From JBGPLJ01 sp035644395 (GTDB taxonomy: Bacteria; Pseudomonadota; Gammaproteobacteria; Steroidobacterales; Steroidobacteraceae), in the NCBI GenBank assembly GCA_035644395.1, contig DASQOR010000028.1, positions 186,001-250,000 of the forward strand: a stretch of DNA of 64,000 nucleotides. Reading direction: 5' to 3'. Below are positions 52,392-59,082 of this stretch, piece by piece. Both the position numbers and the translations under genes were made by a program. The notes beneath the pieces were generated by a model. It saw nothing but the letters and a program-made list of their open reading frames with translations. It had not been told where the DNA came from and did no database searches. Position 1 is the first letter of the stretch, and each line of letters starts with the position of its first letter.

Positions 52392-53249
52392 GTGGGAAAG
52401 CTCGCACTCGCCGCCAAGGTCACGCACGTGCCCTCGCTCTATCTGTCGGAGCTTCCGGGCAAGCACCACGGCTGCCGGCAAGCCGCGATCGACGGTCACT
52501 TCGAGATCGGGCGGCGCTGCCGCGAGCTCGGCGTCGACACCATCGTCGTATTCGACGTCCACTGGCTCGTGAATGCCGGCTACCACGTCAATTGCGCGCC
52601 ACAGTTCGAAGGCGTCTACACGAGCAACGAACTGCCGCATTTCATCAAGAACATGCCGTACGCGTTCGAAGGCAACTCGGCGCTTGGGCGCTTGATCGCC
52701 GACACCGCAACGGCGGACGGCGTCTTCACGCGCGCCCACGACGCGACAACCCTGCACCTCGAATACGGAACGCTGGTGCCCATGCGCTACATGCACATGG
52801 ACCCGAAGAATCATTTCAGGGTCATTTCGATCGCCGCCTGGTGCGCCTGGCACGAGCTCGAGACGAGCGCCCGCTTCGGCGCCGCCGTGCTCAAGGCGAT
52901 CGAGGACAAGTACGATGGCACGGTCGCCGTGCTCGCGAGCGGCTCGCTCTCCCACCGCTTCAACGACGACGGCAGCCCCGAGGAATCGATCCACCAGATC
53001 AGTGACGAATTCTTCCGGCAGGTCGACCTGAAAGTCGTCGAGCTGTGGAAGCGCGGCGACTTCAAGACCTTCATCGACATGCTGCCGGCGTACGCGCAAC
53101 GCTGCGAGGGCGAAGGCGGCATGCACGACACGGCGATGCTGCTGGGTCTGCTCGGCTGGAGCCTTTACGACCGACCGGTAGAGATCGTCACGGATTACTT
53201 CCCGAGCTCGGGCACCGGCCAGATCAACGCGATCTTCCCGGTCAGCTGA
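52392..53249 (+). CDS. hpaD: 3,4-dihydroxyphenylacetate 2,3-dioxygenase (GTG start)
   Basis: Ring-cleaving extradiol dioxygenase of the class III (LigB) type, 285 residues. It opens homoprotocatechuate to 5-carboxymethyl-2-hydroxymuconate semialdehyde. Metal and active-site regions are VTHVPSLYLSELPGKHHGCRQAA, VVFDVHWLVNAGYHVNC, VLASGSLSHRFNDDG and ECEGEGGMHDTAMLLG-like residues towards the C-terminus. The GTG at 52392 has GGAG seven bases upstream and fits the family N-terminus. Confidence 0.93.
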   Translation: MGKLALAAKVTHVPSLYLSELPGKHHGCRQAAIDGHFEIGRRCRELGVDTIVVFDVHWLVNAGYHVNCAPQFEGVYTSNELPHFIKNMPYAFEGNSALGRLIADTATADGVFTRAHDATTLHLEYGTLVPMRYMHMDPKNHFRVISIAAWCAWHELETSARFGAAVLKAIEDKYDGTVAVLASGSLSHRFNDDGSPEESIHQISDEFFRQVDLKVVELWKRGDFKTFIDMLPAYAQRCEGEGGMHDTAMLLGLLGWSLYDRPVEIVTDYFPSSGTGQINAIFPVS

Positions 53250-53263
53250 GCAAGCGCTTCGCC

Positions 53264-53662
53264 ATGGCGCACCTCATCATCGAATACACGGCCAATCTCA
53301 AGCCCGAGGCACGGCTCGCGGAGCTCCTCACGAAGGCGAACGACATCATCATCGCCCAGGAGATCGACCGCCACGGGGTGTTCCCGGTCGGCGGCATTCG
53401 TTCGCGGGCGGTGGAGCTCACCGACTACCGCATGGCGGACGGCGCGGCGGACTACGCCTTCGTGCACGCCACCTTCAAGATCGGCGCGGGCCGCTCCCCT
53501 GCCGTCAAGAAAAAGGTCTGCGACGAGCTTTTCGGGATGATGAAGGCGCACTTTGCCGAGCTTTACGCCAGGCGCTACCTCGCGCTCTCCCTGGAACTGT
53601 ACGAGTTCGACGAGGGCGGCACCTACAAGCACAACAACGTGCACGCGAGATTTCGCAAGTGA
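53264..53662 (+). CDS. hpaF: 5-carboxymethyl-2-hydroxymuconate delta-isomerase
   Basis: Tautomerase-superfamily enzyme, 132 residues, converting the ring-fission acid to its isomer. HLIIEYTANLKPEARLAELL, HGVFPVGGIRSRAVELTDYRMADG and FVHATFKIGAGRS match HpaF/HpcD. In this family Pro2 follows Met1; here residue 2 is Ala (MAHLIIEY), as in E. coli HpcD-like proteins with PHFI, so the exact N-terminal residue is worth noting. It lies 14 bases after hpaD and overlaps hpaH. Confidence 0.88.
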   Translation: MAHLIIEYTANLKPEARLAELLTKANDIIIAQEIDRHGVFPVGGIRSRAVELTDYRMADGAADYAFVHATFKIGAGRSPAVKKKVCDELFGMMKAHFAELYARRYLALSLELYEFDEGGTYKHNNVHARFRK

Positions 53663-54477
53663 GCACGAACGGCCGAACGCTTGCAGGTGAAGCCGTGCGC
53701 GCGCTCGCACTCAGGCTCGACGAGGCAGAGCGTAGCCGGCGGCAGATCCGCCAGTTCACGCTCGAGCACCCGGGCATGACCATCGATGATGCCTACGCAA
53801 TCCAGCGGGAATGGGTCACGCTCAAGATAGCCGGTGGCCGGCAACTGCGGGGCCGCAAGATCGGGCTGACTTCGCGCGCCATGCAGCAATCGTCGCAGAT
53901 CGACGAGCCGGATTACGGCGACCTCCTCGATGACATGTTCTTCGAGGACGGTGCGCGTATCGCGGCCGCGCGATTCATCGTGCCGCGGCTCGAAATCGAG
54001 CTCGCGTTCGTCTTGAAGCACGCCCTGCGGGGGCCCGGCTGCACGCTCGGGCAGGCACTCGCCGCAACGGACTACATCGTGCCTGCCATGGAGATCATCG
54101 ACGCGCGTATCGAATCGTTCGACGCGGTTACGAAGGCGCCGCGCCGGGTGCAGGACACGATCTCGGACAATGCCGCCAATGCCGGCATCGTGCTCGGACG
54201 CGAGCGCATCCGGCCGGACGCCGACCTGCGCTGGATCGCCGCCCTGTGCTACCGCAACGGCGTCATCGAGGAATCGGGCGTCGCCGCGGCCGTGCTCAAC
54301 CATCCGGCCAACGGCATCGCCTGGCTCGCCAACAAGCTCGCGGCGCACGAGGTCGGCCTCGAAGCCGGGCTCGTCGTGCTTGCCGGCTCCTTCATCCGTC
54401 CGATTCCGGTCCGCGCGGGCGACGTCTTTCGCGCGGACTATGGCCCGCACGGCTCGGTCGCGTGCGAATTCACCTAG
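53659..54477 (+). CDS. hpaH: 2-oxo-hept-3-ene-1,7-dioate hydratase (GTG start)
   Basis: Hydratase of the MhpD/HpaH group with a FAH-like fold, 272 residues. It has DDAYAIQREWVTLKIAGGRQLRGRKIGLTS, DYGDLLDDMFFEDG, the metal-binding PRLEIELAFVLKH, and LNHPANGIAWLANKLAAHEVGLEAGLVVLAGSF. It begins with a GTG that overlaps the hpaF stop. Its product is the substrate of HpaI. Confidence 0.92.
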   Translation: MSTNGRTLAGEAVRALALRLDEAERSRRQIRQFTLEHPGMTIDDAYAIQREWVTLKIAGGRQLRGRKIGLTSRAMQQSSQIDEPDYGDLLDDMFFEDGARIAAARFIVPRLEIELAFVLKHALRGPGCTLGQALAATDYIVPAMEIIDARIESFDAVTKAPRRVQDTISDNAANAGIVLGRERIRPDADLRWIAALCYRNGVIEESGVAAAVLNHPANGIAWLANKLAAHEVGLEAGLVVLAGSFIRPIPVRAGDVFRADYGPHGSVACEFT

Positions 54478-54497
54478 CGTCACGTCGAGGAAACACC

Positions 54498-55283
54498 GTG
54501 GACCTGCCCCGCAATCAATTCAAGCTCGCGCTCGGCGCCGGCCAGCGCCAATTCGGCCTGTGGCTCAACATGGCTAGCGGCTATGCCGCCGAGATTTCGG
54601 CCGGCGCCGGCTTCGACTGGCTCGTGATCGACGCCGAGCACGCGCCCAATACGGTGCAGACGGTGCTCGCGCAAGTGCAGGCGCTCGCGGCCTATCCCGT
54701 CCATCCGATCGTGCGCATCGCCGAGGGCAGTGCCGTCACGATCAAGCAGATGATGGACATTGGCGTGCAGACGATCCTCGTGCCCATGGTCGAAGGCGCC
54801 GGCCAGGCGCGCGAACTCGCGCGTGCGATGCGCTATCCGCCGCGCGGAATCCGTGGCGTCGCGAGTTCCGTGGTACGCGCCTCGCGCTGGAATCGGATTC
54901 CCGGCTATCTGTCGAAGGCGGACGCCGAGGCCTGTCTCATTGTGCAGATCGAGACGCAAGCGGGCCTCACTGCCATCGAGGAGATCGCGGCCATCGACGG
55001 GGTCGATGCCCTCTTCATCGGCCCGTCGGATCTGGCGGCGAGCATGGGGCACCTCGGCAATTCCAAGCTCCCCGAGGTGCAGCGCGCCGTCGAAGACGGC
55101 ATCCGCCGCATCTGCAAAGCCGGCAAGCCCGCCGGTATTCTCGCGACCGACGAATCACTCGTGCGCCGCTATCTCGATCTGGGCTGCAGCTTTGTCGGTG
55201 TCGGCCTCGACGCGTCGCTCCTCTGCACCGCGACCCAGGAGCTTGCGGCCCGCTACCGGCCGCTCAAGGACGCAAAACCATGA
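54498..55283 (+). CDS. hpaI: 4-hydroxy-2-oxo-heptane-1,7-dioate aldolase (GTG start)
   Basis: Class II aldolase of the HpcH/HpaI family, 261 residues, releasing pyruvate and succinate semialdehyde. Motifs are QFGLWLNMASGYAAEISAGAGFDWLVIDAEHAPN, with the active-site His, ILVPMVEGAGQARELARAMRYPPRGIRG, VQIETQAGLTAIEEIAAIDGVDALFIGPSDLAAS. The GTG at 54498 follows a GAGGAA site. A Met frame from 54246 lies inside hpaH. Confidence 0.93.
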   Translation: MDLPRNQFKLALGAGQRQFGLWLNMASGYAAEISAGAGFDWLVIDAEHAPNTVQTVLAQVQALAAYPVHPIVRIAEGSAVTIKQMMDIGVQTILVPMVEGAGQARELARAMRYPPRGIRGVASSVVRASRWNRIPGYLSKADAEACLIVQIETQAGLTAIEEIAAIDGVDALFIGPSDLAASMGHLGNSKLPEVQRAVEDGIRRICKAGKPAGILATDESLVRRYLDLGCSFVGVGLDASLLCTATQELAARYRPLKDAKP

Positions 55284-56833
55284 CAGTGGCCACGCAGTCG
55301 CCGGCCCCCGCGGGCGGAGCGCTCGCGCGGCACCTGGCTGCCCTCGATCTCGAGCTGGCTCGATTTCGCCGCGACGGACTGGCGCATGTCATCGACGGCA
55401 AGTTGACGGCAGCCTCGGGCGGCGCGACGTTCACGACGGATTCGCCGGTCGACGGCCAGCCGATTGCGCGGGTCCCGCGCGGAACGGCCGACGACGTCGA
55501 CAGGGCCGCGACGGCCGCACAGGCTGCCTTTCCAGCGTGGAAAGCACTGAGCGCCGTGAAGCGCCGCGCCCTGCTCCATGCGGTCGCCGACCGGATCGAA
55601 GCTCGGGCCGAGGAAATTGCGCTGCTTGAATGCTGGGACACCGGTCAGGCGCACCGCTTCATGTCGAAGGCGGCGCTGCGCGGAGCCGAGAACTTCCGCT
55701 TTTTCGCGGACCGCGCGGGCGCGGCACGCGACGGCCAATGGCTGCCGGCCGAAGGCCAGGCGAATTTCACGACGCGCTCGCCCATCGGACCGGTCGGGGT
55801 CATCACTCCGTGGAATACGCCCTTCATGCTGTCGACGTGGAAGATCGCTCCCGCGCTTGCGGCCGGCTGCACGGTGGTCCACAAACCCGCGGAATGGAGC
55901 CCGATCACGGCGCAGGTCCTCGCCGAGATCGCGCTCGACGCGGGCGTGCCGCCCGGCGTGCTCAACGTCGTCCACGGGCTCGGTGAGGAAGCGGGCAAGG
56001 CGCTCACCATGCACCCCGACATCAAGGCGATCGCCTTCGTCGGCGAGAGCGCCACGGGCGCCGCGATCATGGGCCAGGGCGCAGCGACGCTGAAGCGCGT
56101 GCACTTCGAGCTCGGCGGCAAGAACGCGGTCATCGTCTTCAAGGATGCCGACCTCGACCGCGCCCTCGACGCCGTCGTCTTCATGATCTACAGCCTGAAT
56201 GGCGAGCGCTGCACCTCATCGAGCCGGCTCCTCGTCGAAGAGTCGGTCGCGAAGGCGTTTCTCGCGCGACTCGCCGAGCGCGTGCGCCGCCTCAAGGTCG
56301 GCCATCCGCTCGACCCGGCGACCGAGGTCGGGCCGCTCATTCACCCGCGCCATCGCGAAAAGATCCTGTCGTACTTCGAGATCGCGAAGCGGGAAGGAGC
56401 CACCATCGCGGTCGGCGGCCAGGCGGCGGCCGGCCCCGGCGGCGGTCACTACGTGGCGCCGACGCTCTTCACGGGCGCGCGAGCGGACATGCGCATCGCG
56501 CAGGACGAAATCTTCGGGCCGGTGCTCACGGCACTGACGTTCCGCGACGAAGCCGAGGCCGTTGCCCTTGCGAACGGCGTGCGCTATGGCCTCGCGGGAT
56601 ACCTCTGGACGCGCGATCTCGAGCGGGCGCTGCGCGTCGCCGGGCAATGCGACGTCGGCATGATCTGGATCAATTCCGAGAACCTCAGGCATCTGCCGAC
56701 GCCCTTCGGCGGCACGAAGGCGAGCGGCATCGGCCGGGACGGCGGCGACTACTCGTTTGACTTCTACATGGAAACGAAGAACGTCGCGATTGCGTCGGGC
56801 ACGCACGTCATCCCGAAACTCGGCGCGAGTTAG
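55280..56833 (+). CDS. hpaE: 5-carboxymethyl-2-hydroxymuconate semialdehyde dehydrogenase
   Basis: NAD-dependent aldehyde dehydrogenase, 517 residues, oxidising the product of HpaD. It has the family PWNTPFMLSTWKIAPALAAGCTVVHKPAEWSP cofactor region, FVGESATGAAI, the Glu in HFELGGKNAVIVF and the catalytic Cys in NGERCTSSSRLLVE. IFGPVLTALTF and the C-terminal FGGTKASGIGRDGGDYSFDFYME also match HpaE. It starts by ATGA overlap with hpaI and closes the operon. Its last bases overlap the convergent phosphatase gene. Confidence 0.93.
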   Translation: MTVATQSPAPAGGALARHLAALDLELARFRRDGLAHVIDGKLTAASGGATFTTDSPVDGQPIARVPRGTADDVDRAATAAQAAFPAWKALSAVKRRALLHAVADRIEARAEEIALLECWDTGQAHRFMSKAALRGAENFRFFADRAGAARDGQWLPAEGQANFTTRSPIGPVGVITPWNTPFMLSTWKIAPALAAGCTVVHKPAEWSPITAQVLAEIALDAGVPPGVLNVVHGLGEEAGKALTMHPDIKAIAFVGESATGAAIMGQGAATLKRVHFELGGKNAVIVFKDADLDRALDAVVFMIYSLNGERCTSSSRLLVEESVAKAFLARLAERVRRLKVGHPLDPATEVGPLIHPRHREKILSYFEIAKREGATIAVGGQAAAGPGGGHYVAPTLFTGARADMRIAQDEIFGPVLTALTFRDEAEAVALANGVRYGLAGYLWTRDLERALRVAGQCDVGMIWINSENLRHLPTPFGGTKASGIGRDGGDYSFDFYMETKNVAIASGTHVIPKLGAS

Positions 56834-57558
56834 CGCAGCGGCGGCAGCTTGAGCGCGGCACGCAGCTCAGCCGCCGCGAGCTTCTCCTCGTCACGAAATT
56901 TCGGCGAGGCGAACAGGAACGCGGCGAGCACCGATCCCGAGATGCGGCCGGCATCCACATCGCTCGGATAATGCACTCCGGCAACGACGCGGTTGCCCGC
57001 AAACTCCGCTGCGCGCGCAAGAATCTCCTTGCGTCGCTCCGGCAGCATGTCCGCGAGCACCAGGCCCGCGGCGAAAGCCCAGGTCGAGTGCCCGCTCGGA
57101 TAGGACTTCGAATCGAGGCGATCGATGACCGGCACCAGGCGTGTATCGGTCGCATAGGGGCGCGGACGGCCGAAGCTGCGCTTCGCGGGCCGGACCACGG
57201 CCGTTTCCGCCTCCAGGACGTTGTCGAACAGCGCCGCAACCGCCGGGAGCTTGTCAGCGGAAAAAGCCGCCGCCGTGCCGACCGCGTCGGCGAATTGGAA
57301 GATGCTGATTTTCGCGTCCAGCTTCGCCCGCTCTGCCTGAGCCGGGGTGCGTTCGGCCTGGATCTTCAGCATCGCGTCGAGTTCGGCCCGCTCGGCCGGT
57401 GAGCCCGCCGCGGGCGGCGGCGGCAGAACCCGCTCGAGCACGACGAGCTGGGGATCGAAGTAGCGCGAGCCGCCGTCCGCGCAGGAAATCGAAACGAAGG
57501 CGCCGAGACCAATGATCGCGGCCGCGAGCAAGCTGACGATTCGCCGGCGCTGCGACAA
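56830..57558 (-). CDS. Class A nonspecific acid phosphatase (PAP2 superfamily, TTG start)
   Basis: An exported phosphatase of 242 residues. The three active-site motifs are RPAKRSFGRPRPY, YPSGHSTWAF and NRVVAGVHYPSDVDAG. The N-terminus QRRRIVSLLAAAIIGLGAFVSISCADGG is a signal sequence; the Cys could be a weak lipobox. The TTG at 57558 is preceded by AGGAG with a seven-base spacer and gives the signal sequence directly at the N-terminus, whereas upstream in-frame Mets lie in the luciferase-like gene. It follows that gene by 11 bases and probably belongs to its operon. Confidence 0.85.
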   Translation of the reverse strand: MSQRRRIVSLLAAAIIGLGAFVSISCADGGSRYFDPQLVVLERVLPPPPAAGSPAERAELDAMLKIQAERTPAQAERAKLDAKISIFQFADAVGTAAAFSADKLPAVAALFDNVLEAETAVVRPAKRSFGRPRPYATDTRLVPVIDRLDSKSYPSGHSTWAFAAGLVLADMLPERRKEILARAAEFAGNRVVAGVHYPSDVDAGRISGSVLAAFLFASPKFRDEEKLAAAELRAALKLPPLR

Positions 57559-57569
57559 GATGGCTCTCC

Positions 57570-58586
57570 TCAGGCTGCCTTGAACGACGGAATGACGTCG
57601 CGCGAGAAGAGACGCAGGGAATGGAGTGCCTCCTCTTCGCGCATATTGCCAAAGATCATCTGGCCGAGCACGAGGTTCGCCCCGGCTTCCTTGATCTGCG
57701 CGGCGAGGAACTCCCGGACCGTCGCGGGCGATCCGGCGACGGCAAGCCCATTCCTGACGTAGCCGTCCCACTCGCGCGTGAGGATATGTTCCAGCGGGAA
57801 AGGTACGCCGCTGCGCTCCCAGAGATTCGTGAACGAGGCGCGCCAGTGGCGAAAGGCGGAGCGCGCGATTCGCTCCGCGTCGCTGTCCGTTTCCGCGACG
57901 ACGACATGGCGCATCAGCCCGACCGCGGGCAGGGCGCTCTCGGCCTTGCCGAGCTTCGCCCACTCCTCGCGATAGCGGCTGAGGCACTTGGCGGCGCCCG
58001 CGAGCGGCATGAGCGAGACGACATTGACGTCGTGCGCCGCCGCCCAGACCGTCGAATCGGGATTCGCAATGCCGTACCAGAGCGGTGGATGCGGCCGCTG
58101 CAGCGGCCGCATGACGATCCCGACGTTCCTGAAGCGAAAGTGTTCGCCGGCGAAATCCACGCGGTCCGAGGTCAGCGCCTGCAGCAGCACATCGAGCGCT
58201 TCGGCGTAGCGCTGCGGCACCCGCGCGCGCTCGACGCCGTAGAGCTCGTGCTCGATCCAGACCGCGCCGCGGCCGAGGCCGACCTGCAGCCGGCCGTTGC
58301 TCAGGTGGTCGAGCATGCAGATCTCTTCCGCGAGCCGCAGCGGATGATAGAGCGCGGCGACATACACCATCGGGCCGAAGAGGAGCCGCCGCGTGCGCTG
58401 CGAGACCGCGGAGAGGTACACGTTCGGCGATGGCGCGAGCCCCAGGGGCGTGCCGTGATGCTCGGCCACGTGATAGGAGTGAAACGCGAGCGCGTCGATC
58501 GCTTCGAGCAGACGCAGGCGCGCCGCGTAGTGCTCGGATGGCGCGAGGCCGCTCGCATCAACGTGATCGAAGATGCCGAATTTCAT
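57570..58586 (-). CDS. Luciferase-like flavin-dependent monooxygenase (LLM class)
   Basis: A 338-residue TIM-barrel oxidoreductase of the bacterial luciferase-like group. Features are MKFGIFDHVDASGLAPSEHY, the conserved SYHVAEHHGTPLG, SAVSQRTRRLLFGPMVYVAALYHPLRLAEEICMLDHLSNGRLQVGLGRGA, and VDFAGEHFRFRNV. These enzymes use reduced FMN or F420; the fold alone does not say which. The start overlaps the soxG 3' end by 29 bases, tying it to the sarcosine oxidase operon. The substrate is unknown. Confidence 0.88.
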   Translation of the reverse strand: MKFGIFDHVDASGLAPSEHYAARLRLLEAIDALAFHSYHVAEHHGTPLGLAPSPNVYLSAVSQRTRRLLFGPMVYVAALYHPLRLAEEICMLDHLSNGRLQVGLGRGAVWIEHELYGVERARVPQRYAEALDVLLQALTSDRVDFAGEHFRFRNVGIVMRPLQRPHPPLWYGIANPDSTVWAAAHDVNVVSLMPLAGAAKCLSRYREEWAKLGKAESALPAVGLMRHVVVAETDSDAERIARSAFRHWRASFTNLWERSGVPFPLEHILTREWDGYVRNGLAVAGSPATVREFLAAQIKEAGANLVLGQMIFGNMREEEALHSLRLFSRDVIPSFKAA

Positions 58587-59082
58587 GACGCGAGCATAAC
58601 GAATCGCCGAGGTGACGGCTCAGCGATCGGTCGACGAACACCCTCCAGGCATCGCCCGGCGCCGGACGGTGCAGCAGGATCGGGATTTCCTGGAAGAGGC
58701 TTTGCGCGCAAGCGCCGGCCGCTACCGCTCCGCCACTCAGATCAAGGCCGCAGCCGCTCTCGAGGAGCTTGACGGCGGACGGTCCCGCGAGTTCGAGCAT
58801 GACGAGACTGTTGCCGACGTCCGTGACGACCACGTCACCGCCGCGCACCCCGGCATCGACGAGCCGTGCGAGATCGCTCGACTCGCCATCGAGCGCATAG
58901 ATCAGCCAATCCGAGGGGCCGAGCCAGAGCACCCACGGCCCATGGCCGGTGACGGAATTGGGTGTTACCGGCAATACGGCAGGCAACGCACCCGGCGTCC
59001 CGGGCAGGCGCTGCACGCGAAGCTTCGGCAGGTTCATGCGCACCGCCAGAAAAGCGTCTTTCGCGGCGGTCGAGTCAGCCAT
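58558..59082 (-). CDS. soxG: Sarcosine oxidase gamma subunit
   Basis: A 174-residue protein of the SoxG family. PWVLWLGPSDWLIYAL and VVTDVGNSLVMLELAGPSAVKLLESGCGLDLSGGAV, followed by ILLHRPAPGDAWRVFVDRSLSRHLGDSL, match the gamma subunit and its relation to the glycine-cleavage T fold. The ATG at 59082 lies inside the 3' end of soxA (8-base overlap); the Met at 59160 is too far upstream. It ends within the luciferase-like gene. Confidence 0.87.
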   Translation of the reverse strand: MADSTAAKDAFLAVRMNLPKLRVQRLPGTPGALPAVLPVTPNSVTGHGPWVLWLGPSDWLIYALDGESSDLARLVDAGVRGGDVVVTDVGNSLVMLELAGPSAVKLLESGCGLDLSGGAVAAGACAQSLFQEIPILLHRPAPGDAWRVFVDRSLSRHLGDSLCSRHEIRHLRSR

